Below are positions 8,621-18,067 of a stretch of DNA of 64,000 nt, piece by piece. The number at the start of each line of letters is the position of its first letter. The first letter of the stretch is position 1. Made by a program: the position numbers and the translations under genes. The notes beneath the pieces were generated by a model. That model worked only from the letters and a program-made list of their open reading frames with translations, searched no databases and was not told the origin of the DNA. The stretch is from Methylobacter marinus A45 (GTDB lineage: Bacteria; Pseudomonadota; Gammaproteobacteria; Methylococcales; Methylomonadaceae). The stretch covers positions 3,886,728-3,950,727 of the forward strand of contig NZ_KB912877.1 of assembly GCF_000383855.1 (NCBI RefSeq). The letters are read 5' to 3'.

Positions 8621-9481
8621 TTATCCCAATGTCCTGCCTATCAATTCGCCCAATCTAACCGTCTTGCCGGCCTTGAATTCGGCCTCCCATTGCATTTTAT
8701 GCTGGCCGAATAAAACAATAATTGTGGAGCCCATGTTGAAACGGCCGACCTCTTCGCCGATTTTCAACGTAGGAGCATCATCCTGATACTGCCAACTGCG
8801 TACGGAGTGTATGGTCGGCGGTGACACGACACCATGCCAGACGGTTTCAATGCTGGAGACAAAAATGGCTCCGACCAGTACCAGTGCCATGGGACCTGCC
8901 TCCGTATCAAAAATGGCGGCCACGCGTTCGTTCCTGGCGAACAGCCCCGGTACGGAATTGGTCGTGGCGGCATTGACGCTGAACAGGCGGCCCGGGATGT
9001 GCACCATTTCTTTTAATGTGCCGGTCAAGGGCATGTGCAGGCGATGATAGTCTTTCGGCGATAAGTAAATGGTGGTGAAGGAACCATTATTGAAAGGTTC
9101 GGCGCGTTCCGGGCTGCCGCCCAGCAAATCCGTGGCGGTAAAGCTTTTGCCCTTGGCCTGAAAGATATCGCCGTCGGTGATGGCGCCCGCCTGGCTGACG
9201 GCACCGTCCGCGGGGCAGGCAATGGCGTTTCTGTCGGCGCAGAAAGGCCGGATGCCCGGCTTGAGTTCGCGGGTAAAGAAATGGTTGAAGCTTTTGTAGG
9301 CTTCGATATCCTGCTCCAGCGCTTCATTCATATTGACGCCGTAATGCCTGATGATCTGTTTGATGAACAGGTTTTTCCAGAGGCGGTTCTCAGAATGCGT
9401 CAGCACGCTCATCATTTGGGATAAGGTGTGATGCGGTAAAGCATATTGCGGTAAGGTCGTCAGGGCTTCTTTTATATTCAT
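8621..9481 (-). CDS. psd: Phosphatidylserine decarboxylase proenzyme
   Basis: The enzyme makes phosphatidylethanolamine from phosphatidylserine at the inner membrane. The 286-residue proenzyme cleaves itself at a Gly-Ser bond to form the pyruvoyl cofactor. The cleavage site is MGST at 250-253, so the new alpha chain would start at Ser252. The expected Asp and His of the self-cleavage triad are seen as PADG (Asp92) and DYHRLH (His146/149). Length and motifs match the bacterial type I enzyme. Its start codon overlaps the stop of the FlhB-like gene by four bases (ATGA), so the two are translationally coupled. Confidence 0.93.
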   Translation of the reverse strand: MNIKEALTTLPQYALPHHTLSQMMSVLTHSENRLWKNLFIKQIIRHYGVNMNEALEQDIEAYKSFNHFFTRELKPGIRPFCADRNAIACPADGAVSQAGAITDGDIFQAKGKSFTATDLLGGSPERAEPFNNGSFTTIYLSPKDYHRLHMPLTGTLKEMVHIPGRLFSVNAATTNSVPGLFARNERVAAIFDTEAGPMALVLVGAIFVSSIETVWHGVVSPPTIHSVRSWQYQDDAPTLKIGEEVGRFNMGSTIIVLFGQHKMQWEAEFKAGKTVRLGELIGRTLG

Positions 9482-9762
9482 GAATGATTACTGTCGGGTA
9501 TTTTGCCGCTTAGGAAATAGGCAAAAGCGATGACTTCCGCGACGGCAATATAGAGTTCATTGGGTATTTCTTCACCTAACGGAATTTGAGCCAGAATTCT
9601 TGCCAATTCCGGCTCGGTTTGTAGCGGGATTCCGTGTTGTTCGGCGATTTGCAGAATGTGCTCGGCTGTAAGGCCTTGACCTTTGGCGGTCACTTTCGGC
9701 GCATTCGTGCCATCGTACTTCAACGCGATGGCGATATCGCTGGTGAAATAGGTCTTGGGCAT
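9478..9762 (-). CDS. Stand-alone FlhB C-terminal-like protein
   Basis: The 94-residue protein resembles the cytoplasmic C-terminal subdomain of the flagellar and type III export switch protein FlhB/YscU without its membrane part. IALKYDGTNAPKVTAKGQG matches the strand after the autocleavage site, and the IAEQHGIPLQTEPELARIL and PNELYIAVAEVIAFAYFL segments match the rest of the fold. The autocleavage motif NPTH is absent, so no self-processing is expected. Such small FlhB-like proteins can partly replace the FlhB C-terminus in flagellar export in some bacteria. No flagellar gene is in this window, so the job here is unknown. It sits in a tight minus-strand block with queF upstream and psd downstream. 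Confidence 0.8.
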   Translation of the reverse strand: MPKTYFTSDIAIALKYDGTNAPKVTAKGQGLTAEHILQIAEQHGIPLQTEPELARILAQIPLGEEIPNELYIAVAEVIAFAYFLSGKIPDSNHS

Positions 9763-9768
9763 ATCCGA

Positions 9769-10158
9769 TCAGGGTAGGCTGACCAGTTCCGGTGCGCGCC
9801 AGTCGCTGTTTCTATGTTCTACGACGACAGTCGTGTAAATCCCGCCGCGCACATTAAATTCGGCGCGGATGCGCATGAAGTTGGGAGATATGGCTTTGAC
9901 GATATCATTCAGTATTTCATTGGTGACGGCTTCATGAAAAGCGCCTTGCTCGCGGAAAGACCACATATACAGCTTCAGTGATTTCAATTCCACGCAAAGC
10001 GCGGCCGGCACATACTCGATCGTAATCTTGGCGAAGTCCGGCTGGCCGGTTTTTGGGCACAGGCAGGTAAATTCAGGAATATCGATGCGTATCGTATAAT
10101 CGCGGCCCCGTTGCGGGTTATCGAAGATTTCCAGGTCTTTGCTCGGTTGTGTTGTCAT
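9769..10158 (-). CDS. queF: NADPH-dependent 7-cyano-7-deazaguanine reductase
   Basis: QueF reduces preQ0 to preQ1 in queuosine biosynthesis for tRNA modification. The 129-residue protein is of the short, unimodular type. The QueF signature [13 protein letters not shown] is at about 57-69. The nucleophilic Cys is Cys34 in [11 protein letters not shown], with the paired Asp at 41. It precedes the FlhB-like gene by only six bases, so the three genes queF, FlhB-like and psd probably form one transcript. The divergent smc gene starts 105 bases away. Confidence 0.93.
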   Translation of the reverse strand: MTTQPSKDLEIFDNPQRGRDYTIRIDIPEFTCLCPKTGQPDFAKITIEYVPAALCVELKSLKLYMWSFREQGAFHEAVTNEILNDIVKAISPNFMRIRAEFNVRGGIYTTVVVEHRNSDWRAPELVSLP

Positions 10159-10262
10159 TGTTGCGTGATAAGTAAAAAGTAAATAAAAAGTCGAAACTCA
10201 GCAGAATATCGTTAATAATACGCGGTTATTTTAATTCAAGTGCAGGGATATTCATACCAGTT

Positions 10263-13200
10263 ATGAAACTGGAAAAAATCAAGCTTTCAGGTTTCAAATC
10301 ATTTGTCGATCAGACGGTCATCCCGATTACCGGCAATTTGACGGCGATAGTCGGGCCTAACGGCTGCGGGAAGTCCAATATTATCGATGCGGTACGCTGG
10401 GTCATGGGTGAAAGTTCCGCCAAGCACCTGCGCGGGGGCAGTATGGCGGACGTGATTTTTAACGGTTCATCCGGGCGCAAGCCGGTCAGCACCGCTTCCG
10501 TCGAATTGGTTTTCGACAACAGCGAAGGCAAGTTGGGCGGCGAGTATGCGCAATACGATACCATTGCCATCAAGCGCCAGGTCAGTCGCGATGGTCAATC
10601 TTTATATATGCTGAACGGCTCGCGTTGCCGGCGCAAGGATATCACCGACATATTTCTGGGTACGGGTCTGGGCTCCCGCAGTTATGCCATTATCGAACAG
10701 GGCACGATCTCGCGCATGGTCGAAGCCAAACCCGAGGATTTAAGGATACATATCGAAGAAGCGGCCGGTATTTCCAAATACAAGGAGCGTCGTCATGAAA
10801 CCGAAGCGCGCATGAAGCATACGCGCGAAAACCTGGAGCGGTTGAATGATCTGCGCGAGGAAGTCGAGAAACAGCTCAAGCATCTGCAAAAGCAAGCGGA
10901 AAAAGCCGAAAAATACACCGAACTTAAAAAGCAGGAACGCCAGTTCAGGCTGGAACTGCTGGCCATGCGCTGGAATGCCTATCATCAGGCCGCGCAGCAG
11001 TTGGAAATAAAACTGCAGGCCGTGGCTGCCGAGCATAACCGCCTGTTCGTTCAGTTGCGTGATATCAATAACAGCCTGGAGGACAAGCGTGTAGAGCATA
11101 AAGTCCAACAGCAGCATACGGCCAGCTCTCAGGGCGAATATTATCAGGTCGTCGCGGAAGTCAGCGGTCTGGAACAGGCAATCAAGCACAATGAGATGAG
11201 CCATGAGGAAACCCGGCTGGAAATCAACCGTTCCCGTCAGCAGGCTGATCAGGCATTAAGCGAACTTCAGGCCGATGTGCAGCAGTTGGAAGAAATACGA
11301 CAGGCTCTGGAAGAATCCGAAGAAGCTTTGATTGTCGCTGAGGAAAGGCAAGATGAGGTTTTGCATCTTCAGCAGGAATCGCAGCATCAAAGAACATCCT
11401 GGCAGCAGCAATGGGAAGCGTACCGTACTGAAAGTGCGAAATACAAGGAACAGGCTGAAGTGCATCGGGTAAAGACCGGTCAATTGGAAAGCCAGAGCCG
11501 GCAATTGCAGATCCGTCTGGATAAATTGCATGGCGAGCGTGATGAGTTGTCGGCCAGCCAGCTGCAAACGGATATCGAGACGCTGGATGCCGGCATCGAG
11601 CTGATTGAATCGCAACGCGCCGATCTGCAGAGCCAACTGGAGCAGCTCCATCAGCAAATTCGCGAGCAGCGCCAGCAGGTCAATGTCTTGCACGATGAGC
11701 TGCATGCGCGCCGCTCGGAAATGCATGGCGTGAAAGGCAAGATCACCTCGCTGGAATTACTTCAGCAGCATGCCATGGGCAAGGATAATAAAAATCTGAC
11801 TGCCTGGCTGGCGCAAATGAATCTGGCCGATAGCCAGCGCCTGGCGGAATTTCTGGAAGTGGATTCAGGCTGGGAGACGGCCGTGGAAACCGTGTTGGGC
11901 GGTTATCTGGAAGCGATCTGCATCGACAGCGCCGATGCCGTCATGCCGGGATTGCCGCATTTGGCAAACGAATCGCTGACGTTGGTTGAGACCAGTCGCA
12001 GAAATTCGGCAGAAGCAGGTGCGCCGCAGACGCAATTGCTTGATAAAGTAAAGGCGCCGTGGGATTTAAGCGATCTGCTGTCCGGGGTTTATTGCGCTGA
12101 CACGGCTGAAGCGGCAAGAACCCTGTCGACCCGGCTCAAGCCGTACGAGTCCGTCATTACGCCGGACGGGACTTGGTTCGGACCGGGCTGGCTGAAAATT
12201 ATCCGCGCCAAGGACAGTAAAACCGGCGTGTTGCAGCGCGAGAAAGAGCTGCGCCTGCTGAAGCATAGGCAGGAAGAATTACAGTTTGAAATTGAAGGCT
12301 TCGAAGATCAGTTGGAAACAACTGAAGCGAGCTTGAAAGAGGCGGAAGTCAATCGCGAGTCCATGCAGCGGCAGGATAGCAGTCTGGGTTCTGAGTTATC
12401 GCTTAAAAATGCTGAATTCAGTGCCTATTCGGCACGTTGGGAGCATCAGCAGCGCAGGCTCGACCAAGTTCGCCAAGAAATAGACGATATCGTCCACGAG
12501 ACTACCGAAAACGCGGCGTTGATTGCGGAGTCCCGCTTGCTGCGGGAAGAAGCTGAACAGGCTTTGACAACACTGGATCAGGAAAGGCAAAGCCTGGAAG
12601 CGCTGAACCAGGAACTGCAGTCCCGGCAGCATGAGGCCGAACAATCCGTTCATGAAGCCCGGCAGCAGGTCTATAGCATCAAGGCGCAGGTTGAATCATT
12701 AAAGTCGTCGGAAAACCTGACCGCCAGACAGATTGAACGTTTGCAGGTACAACATCAGCAGGCGGTTGAGCGCATTGGCGAGCTGGAGAAAAAGCTACAG
12801 CAAACCCTGGCGCCGCTGGACCAAGAGAAGCAGCAACTGGAGCAATTGTACTCAAGCAAGGACCGGCTGGAGGCCGATCTGAAAACACAACGCCAGGCCC
12901 AGGATGAACTCGAATTGGTGATTACCCATTTATCGGAAGAGCAGGTTCGTGTACAAAGGGCTCTCGAAAGCGAGAAGGAAGCGCTCGATAAAATACGTTT
13001 TGAGCTCAAGGAAAGCAAGGTTCGCCAGCAGACAGTCAATGAACAGCTTAAGGAAATCGATGCCGATGCCGAACAGGTGCTGAAAAACCTGTCCGAGCAG
13101 GCCGAAGAGCAAAGCTGGAAACGAAGAGTCGACGATTTGACGGCTCAAATTGAACGTTTGGGTACAATTAACCTGACCGCGATAGAAGAATACAAAGCGC

Positions 13201-13772
13201 AGTCGGAACGCATGGATTTCCTGAATGAGCAGCACGCGGATCTGATTGAGGCCCTGCAGACGCTGGATCAGGCGATCAGCAAAATTGATAAGGAAAGCAG
13301 GCTGCGTTTTAAAGAAACTTTCGATAAAATAAACGGCGGTTTGCAGGAAAAATTCCCCAAGTTGTTTGGCGGCGGTCAAGCTTATCTGGAATTGACCGAG
13401 CAGGATTTGCTGGAATCGGGTGTCAACATCATTGCCCGGCCTCCCGGTAAAAAGAACAGCTCCATTCATTTGTTATCAGGCGGAGAAAAAGCGCTAACGG
13501 CCGTTGCGCTGGTGTTTTCGATCTTTGAACTTAATCCGGCGCCTTTCTGTTTGCTGGACGAAGTCGATGCGCCTTTGGATGATGCAAATGTTGGAAGATT
13601 TTCACGAATGGTTGAAGAAATGTCGGCATCTGTTCAGTTTTTATATATTTCCCATAACAAGGCCACCATGGAAATTGCAAAACAACTGGCAGGTGTTACT
13701 ATGAAAGAGCCGGGCGTCTCCCGGATGGTCGCGGTTGATATTGAAGAAGCAGTGAGTTTGGCGGAAAACTAA
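10263..13772 (+). CDS. smc: Chromosome segregation protein SMC
   Basis: This 1169-residue ATPase is the core of the bacterial condensin that compacts and separates sister chromosomes. The Walker A box GPNGCGKS is at 31-38. Two long coiled coils, rich in Gln, Glu and Lys, run from about 170 to 500 and 670 to 1000, and they flank a hinge at about 510-665. The C-terminal head has the signature LSGGEKAL (about 1071-1078) and Walker B FCLLDEVDAPLDD. The length is that of true SMC, not MukB. The ribosome-binding site is weak. It starts a three-gene unit: the zipA start overlaps the smc stop by one base. Confidence 0.96.
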   Translation: MKLEKIKLSGFKSFVDQTVIPITGNLTAIVGPNGCGKSNIIDAVRWVMGESSAKHLRGGSMADVIFNGSSGRKPVSTASVELVFDNSEGKLGGEYAQYDTIAIKRQVSRDGQSLYMLNGSRCRRKDITDIFLGTGLGSRSYAIIEQGTISRMVEAKPEDLRIHIEEAAGISKYKERRHETEARMKHTRENLERLNDLREEVEKQLKHLQKQAEKAEKYTELKKQERQFRLELLAMRWNAYHQAAQQLEIKLQAVAAEHNRLFVQLRDINNSLEDKRVEHKVQQQHTASSQGEYYQVVAEVSGLEQAIKHNEMSHEETRLEINRSRQQADQALSELQADVQQLEEIRQALEESEEALIVAEERQDEVLHLQQESQHQRTSWQQQWEAYRTESAKYKEQAEVHRVKTGQLESQSRQLQIRLDKLHGERDELSASQLQTDIETLDAGIELIESQRADLQSQLEQLHQQIREQRQQVNVLHDELHARRSEMHGVKGKITSLELLQQHAMGKDNKNLTAWLAQMNLADSQRLAEFLEVDSGWETAVETVLGGYLEAICIDSADAVMPGLPHLANESLTLVETSRRNSAEAGAPQTQLLDKVKAPWDLSDLLSGVYCADTAEAARTLSTRLKPYESVITPDGTWFGPGWLKIIRAKDSKTGVLQREKELRLLKHRQEELQFEIEGFEDQLETTEASLKEAEVNRESMQRQDSSLGSELSLKNAEFSAYSARWEHQQRRLDQVRQEIDDIVHETTENAALIAESRLLREEAEQALTTLDQERQSLEALNQELQSRQHEAEQSVHEARQQVYSIKAQVESLKSSENLTARQIERLQVQHQQAVERIGELEKKLQQTLAPLDQEKQQLEQLYSSKDRLEADLKTQRQAQDELELVITHLSEEQVRVQRALESEKEALDKIRFELKESKVRQQTVNEQLKEIDADAEQVLKNLSEQAEEQSWKRRVDDLTAQIERLGTINLTAIEEYKAQSERMDFLNEQHADLIEALQTLDQAISKIDKESRLRFKETFDKINGGLQEKFPKLFGGGQAYLELTEQDLLESGVNIIARPPGKKNSSIHLLSGGEKALTAVALVFSIFELNPAPFCLLDEVDAPLDDANVGRFSRMVEEMSASVQFLYISHNKATMEIAKQLAGVTMKEPGVSRMVAVDIEEAVSLAEN

Positions 13773-14476
13773 TGGATAAAGAAATATTGAGAATTGTAAT
13801 TATAGCAACCGGACTGGTTGTCATTATCGGCATGTTGCTTTGGGCTTTTTTAAGAAACAGAAAAACACAACATGACATGGATTTTTATGGTGGCGGAGAA
13901 GCGCCTAAAGGTGCCGACGAAACGCTGTCATTCAAAGAGGATTACAGCGATGACTTTGAAATTAGGCCTATAAATTCCACTAAACGCGGCACTCATTATG
14001 CCGAAAAATCGAATCATCATGATGAAAGCGATGATGACTATTATGAGCCGGAAGACGATGATTATGTCGAACCGCCGCCTCGGTTTGTCGCTCCTGAAAT
14101 TATCCAGTTCAGCCTGATGGCCAAAAACGAGGAAGGTTTTAACGGTGTGGATCTGGTGAGAGCGTTTGAAATGGTCGGGCTTGAATATGGCAGTTTGAAA
14201 ATCTTTGAGCGACTGGATGCTAACCGGTTGGTCGATTTCGGCGTTGCCAGCATGGTTGAGCCAGGCACTTTTCCGTCCACGGATCTGGATACATTCTATT
14301 GCCCGGGCATCGTGTTTTTTATGCAGCCTGAAGCAGTTGACGATGCGCAGGCCGTTTTTGACGACTACGTGCAAACCATCCAATTATTGGCTGCAGAATT
14401 GAATGGCGTGATCCGTGATCATCAAAGGCAGCCTTTGACGGAAACCACAACCCGACTGATTCGGCAAAGCTTGTAA
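13772..14476 (+). CDS. zipA: Cell division protein ZipA
   Basis: ZipA anchors the FtsZ ring to the inner membrane. The 234-residue protein has an N-terminal membrane helix at about 6-27, then an acidic, low-complexity linker (residues 50-100, with Asp/Glu runs), and the C-terminal FtsZ-binding domain from about 107 (IIQFSLMAKNEEGFNGVDLVRAFEMVGLEYG and so on). The linker is short compared with that of E. coli ZipA (328 residues in total). It overlaps smc by one base and is followed seven bases later by the ligase gene, the same order as in many gammaproteobacteria. Confidence 0.93.
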   Translation: MDKEILRIVIIATGLVVIIGMLLWAFLRNRKTQHDMDFYGGGEAPKGADETLSFKEDYSDDFEIRPINSTKRGTHYAEKSNHHDESDDDYYEPEDDDYVEPPPRFVAPEIIQFSLMAKNEEGFNGVDLVRAFEMVGLEYGSLKIFERLDANRLVDFGVASMVEPGTFPSTDLDTFYCPGIVFFMQPEAVDDAQAVFDDYVQTIQLLAAELNGVIRDHQRQPLTETTTRLIRQSL

Positions 14477-14483
14477 ATCACTG

Positions 14484-16430
14484 ATGCTTAACAGCGTGCA
14501 ATTAAAAATTCTTCATGACTCCGAGCCGGATACAATATTATCACCCGATCTTATCGGACAAATCGCCGCCCAGGCCGATGCCAGTCAACTGACGGATGAG
14601 CAACTGCTTGAGTTTTTAAAAATCTGCAATGTGCTATATCGCGGCGGTGAACCGCTGATTTCCGATTATCTCTATGATTCGGTGTTTTTGGCTGAACTGC
14701 AGCGCAGACATCCGCATCATCCTTATCTGGAAGCGGTGGAGCCGGAAAAAGCCTTTGTCGGCAAGACGGTCGCTTTGCCCGAGAAAATGCTATCCACTGA
14801 TAAAGCCTACAAGCCGGACGAGATTAATCGCTGGTTAACACGCATAGAGAAAGCCGCTGAAGAAATCAATGTTGATCCATCCGGGTTAATGTTTAGAGTT
14901 ACCCCTAAACTGGATGGTTATGCGGCATACGATGACGGGAAGATCCTGTACACGCGCGGGGATGGCCGTAAGGGCACCGACATTAGCCGGGTTTTTGAAC
15001 GAGGACTGATCGTTGGCGGTAACGGTCAAAGAGGGCAAGGTGCGGGCGAAATTGTCGTCAGCCAAAACTATTTCAATACTTACCTGGCCGATTATTTCGA
15101 AAATGCCCGTAATTTCCAGGCCAGCATTATCCGGGAAAAAGAGCTGGAACCACATGCGCTGGAAGCGATACGAAATCATGCCGCGATTTTTTATCCATTT
15201 TCGCAGTTGCCCGGGAGACACGTCTCTGCCGCGGAGATCCGGGCTGATTTCTCCAATATTGTTGAAGAAGTGCGTTCAATGGTCGATTATGATGTTGATG
15301 GCGTGATTTTCGAAGTAACGCATGATGCGGTAAAAAAGCACATGGGCGCAACGCGGCATCATCACCGGTGGCAGATTGCCTATAAAAACAATATCGAAAC
15401 GGCCACGGTCAAGGTATTGAGAGTCACGCCGCAAACCTCACGTTCCGGGCGCGTTAATCCGGTTGCCGAGTTGGAGCCTACCAGGCTCAGCGGTGCCATG
15501 ATTTCCAGGGCGACAGCGCACCATTATGGCATGGTCAAAGGGCAGGGCATAGGCGCTGGCACTATTATAGAATTGACCCGCAGTGGTCTCGTTATACCTA
15601 AAATTGAGCGCGTCATTACACCACAATCTCCGCAGATTCCGGACAGATGCCCCAGTTGCGGCAGCGAGCTGGTCTGGGACAGTGATTATTTGTATTGTTT
15701 GAACACAACGCAATGTCCAGCCCAAATTGAAAACACAATTGAGCATTTTTTCAGGACGTTGGCGAATGTCGACGGTTTTGGCCTTAAAACAATCGAAAAA
15801 CTGCATGCTGCAGGAGTCAACTCGGTTTATGCGGTTTATCAATTGGATATGGAACAGCTTCAGAAGATGGGGTTTGGCGATAAAACCGCTCAAAATTTAT
15901 TAGATCAATTGCAACGCAGCAGAAATGAAGCGATCGAAGACTGGCGGTTTCTGGGTGCCTTCGGGATTTACAGAATGGGGCTCGGTAATTGTGAGCGTCT
16001 GCTTCAGCACTATCACCTGACGGATATCTTTAAACTGACGGTTGAAGATATCACCGCTATTGAAGGATTTGCGGAAAAAACCGCCGTGGCGGTGGTAGAG
16101 TGTCTAAAAAAAGTTGAACATGACTTTATGCAAATTTATCAATTAGGCTTCAATCTGATCCCAACGCCTTTGATAAGCGAGCAACAGCAAACAAGCAGTC
16201 CGGTTTCAGGTAAAACGATCGTGTTTACCGGTACAATGCAGCACGGCAAACGCGATGATATGAAAAAAGAAGCCAAGCGCCTAGGGGCGAAAGTCGCCGA
16301 TTCGGTCACGGGAAAAACCGACTATCTGGTGACAGGCGCCGAGGTGGGGGCGGCGAAAATCAATGCCGCCATGCAAAAAGGCGTCCGTGTCATCAGTGAA
16401 GAAGAGTATCTGTCATTATTAAGCGGGTAG
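14484..16430 (+). CDS. ligA: Divergent NAD-dependent DNA ligase (LigA-like)
   Basis: By position next to zipA and by domain order this 648-residue protein is LigA, which would seal nicks using NAD. The adenylated Lys is K142 in KLDG, followed by RGDG at 158-161 and GEIVVS (Glu189, motif III). Four zinc Cys (389, 392, 405, 411) have family spacing. Helix-hairpin-helix repeats and a C-terminal BRCT domain (about 570-648) follow. Several normally fixed residues differ. In motif IV the usual DGVVIK reads DGVIFE, so Lys becomes Glu277. The NMN-contact Tyr-His pair in domain Ia reads Tyr-Arg. The MLSLDNA tract reads MLSTDKA, and the FP after the motif V Lys (K301) is NN. Catalytic competence is therefore uncertain; it could be a paralogue with another role. 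Confidence 0.82.
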   Translation: MLNSVQLKILHDSEPDTILSPDLIGQIAAQADASQLTDEQLLEFLKICNVLYRGGEPLISDYLYDSVFLAELQRRHPHHPYLEAVEPEKAFVGKTVALPEKMLSTDKAYKPDEINRWLTRIEKAAEEINVDPSGLMFRVTPKLDGYAAYDDGKILYTRGDGRKGTDISRVFERGLIVGGNGQRGQGAGEIVVSQNYFNTYLADYFENARNFQASIIREKELEPHALEAIRNHAAIFYPFSQLPGRHVSAAEIRADFSNIVEEVRSMVDYDVDGVIFEVTHDAVKKHMGATRHHHRWQIAYKNNIETATVKVLRVTPQTSRSGRVNPVAELEPTRLSGAMISRATAHHYGMVKGQGIGAGTIIELTRSGLVIPKIERVITPQSPQIPDRCPSCGSELVWDSDYLYCLNTTQCPAQIENTIEHFFRTLANVDGFGLKTIEKLHAAGVNSVYAVYQLDMEQLQKMGFGDKTAQNLLDQLQRSRNEAIEDWRFLGAFGIYRMGLGNCERLLQHYHLTDIFKLTVEDITAIEGFAEKTAVAVVECLKKVEHDFMQIYQLGFNLIPTPLISEQQQTSSPVSGKTIVFTGTMQHGKRDDMKKEAKRLGAKVADSVTGKTDYLVTGAEVGAAKINAAMQKGVRVISEEEYLSLLSG

Positions 16431-16733
16431 CTCTCAGATCTCACCTTCGTTTAAATTTTAGTTTAGCGAAGCACTTGGGGCTAGAGTGCTGATCGGCAAT
16501 TAAGCGAAAACAAAGCCTATTCGTCTAGTATGGGAATATTTTCATAAGTATTTTTGTGTGCGATAACGCACATATTTTTTTACTGTTGCGATTAAACTAC
16601 ATTTTATTATTTTTAAACAACGGGTATACTGTCTAACAGGAAGATCGTTCTTCGTCGACTCTCGGCATTTGGAGCATTACTGGCCGAACCAAAACTAACA
16701 TGCTAACGCAGATCAACATTTAAGGATTAATTT
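16431..16733. other. Intergenic region upstream of the OmpA-like gene
   Basis: No gene is seen. A 6-base inverted repeat (AGCACT/AGTGCT, 16470-16490) follows the ligase but has no T-run, so it is not a clear terminator. A TATACT hexamer at 16625-16630 could be a -10 element for the OmpA-like gene, but no good -35 lies at the right distance. Confidence 0.3.
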
Positions 16734-17912
16734 ATGCAAACACAAGATGAGTACAAACAAAAACAAACAAACCAACTGCATGAGTTGAGCGTTAAAACCG
16801 ACGCTGGAATTGCAAAGAAAAATGCTCTGGTAAAAACCCGCTTACTGGCGCTTGCATTGTCAGGCATGAGCGTGGTGTCGGCTGCTCAGGCTGAAGATTA
16901 CCGGGAACATGATTCGGTTACTGATGATCGTTGGTATGTTGCACCTTTCGGTACATTTATTAAATCCGGCGGTGACCGGAACGCGAAGGATGGCTGGGGC
17001 GGCGGTATGGGCTTCGGTAAAATGCTCGATGAACATTTTAACATTGAGCTGAGAGGCTTCTACCAGGGCTTTGGCGGTTACTCCGATCCTGTGACTGACC
17101 AAGGCGGGCGCTGGGATTTAACCGGCGGCACTGCGGATCTTCAATATTATTTCTTCCGCGATAAATTCTCGCCATATGCGGTAATGGGTATAGGTGGCAT
17201 GAATACTAGCGTCGGAGGCAACAGCGGAGCATCCATTATTGGTGAGGGCGGTGTCGGCTTTACCTATGAACTACATGATAACTTTTTATTACGCAGCGAT
17301 GTGCGTTACCGTTACAACAACAATTTCAACGCACATTTTCTCCCAGGAACCGACGAATATCATGACATGACGGTTAATGTTGGTTTCGTTATTCCGTTCG
17401 GCGACAAGCCGAAAGCGGCAGTAAGATCCGAAGCTCCTGTGGCGCCTGTTGCAGCAGCTCCTGAGCCCGATTGCTCAGCGCTTGATTCTGATAACGATGG
17501 TGTCAACGATTGCCTGGACAAATGTCCGAACACAATGAGTGGTACCAAGGTCGATTATTCGGGCTGTCCTATGAGTATCGAACTGAAAGGCGTCAACTTC
17601 GAATATAATTCAGCCCAGTTGACTGAAAACGCGAAAACGATTCTGGACGGTGTCGCTGCGAACTTGATTGAAACTTCCCAGAAAAAGGATATTGAAGTAC
17701 AAGGTCATACCAGCAGCGAAGGCAGCAGTGCGTATAACTTGAAATTGTCGCAACGTCGTTCGCAGTCGGTTGCCAATTACCTCAAGAGTAAAGGCGTTAC
17801 CGACAAATTATATGCTAAAGGTTATGGCGAGGATTTCCCAATAGCGGATAACAGCACGGAAGAAGGCAGAGCTCAAAACCGTCGCGTGGAATTAATCTGG
17901 ATTGGTGATTAA
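16734..17912 (+). CDS. OmpA-family outer membrane protein with TSP3-like linker
   Basis: The 392-residue protein has an N-terminal eight-stranded beta-barrel (about 60-225, many alternating aromatic and glycine strands). A Pro/Ala-rich linker follows, with one calcium-binding thrombospondin-3-like motif (LDSDNDGVNDCLDKC). The C-terminal OmpA domain binds peptidoglycan (about 285-392, LSQRRSQSVANYLKSKG and NRRVELI). It should tie the outer membrane to the cell wall. The signal peptide has an unusually long N-region, about 35 residues before the hydrophobic core, with cleavage likely after AQA at 53. The ATG at 16734 has TAAGGA seven bases upstream, so this start seems real. Confidence 0.88.
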   Translation: MQTQDEYKQKQTNQLHELSVKTDAGIAKKNALVKTRLLALALSGMSVVSAAQAEDYREHDSVTDDRWYVAPFGTFIKSGGDRNAKDGWGGGMGFGKMLDEHFNIELRGFYQGFGGYSDPVTDQGGRWDLTGGTADLQYYFFRDKFSPYAVMGIGGMNTSVGGNSGASIIGEGGVGFTYELHDNFLLRSDVRYRYNNNFNAHFLPGTDEYHDMTVNVGFVIPFGDKPKAAVRSEAPVAPVAAAPEPDCSALDSDNDGVNDCLDKCPNTMSGTKVDYSGCPMSIELKGVNFEYNSAQLTENAKTILDGVAANLIETSQKKDIEVQGHTSSEGSSAYNLKLSQRRSQSVANYLKSKGVTDKLYAKGYGEDFPIADNSTEEGRAQNRRVELIWIGD

Positions 17913-17954
17913 AAATCCCGAAGCCGAAAGGCTAGGCGAATTTTTGTCATGAAT

Positions 17955-17984
17955 AAAAAACCCGCTGTATAGGCGGGTTTTTTA
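17955..17984 (+). terminator. Rho-independent terminator
   Basis: The stem CCCGC/GCGGG with a 7-base loop is extended by six A on the left and six T on the right. It ends the OmpA-like transcript and, being A/T-flanked on both sides, may also serve the convergent HDOD gene. Confidence 0.85.
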
Positions 17985-18067
17985 TTGGATAAGCAAATAT
18001 TCAGACAGATGCATCAGGCTGCCCAGTTATTAAGTTAGATAACTAGAAAAACTGGCCTTTGTATCTA

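Noticed and set aside
12930-13469. A long frame antisense to smc
   Set aside because: It is the mirror of the smc coiled-coil and head codons; the sense gene is certain. Similar shadows lie antisense to glnS, wecB and the sulfite dehydrogenase genes.
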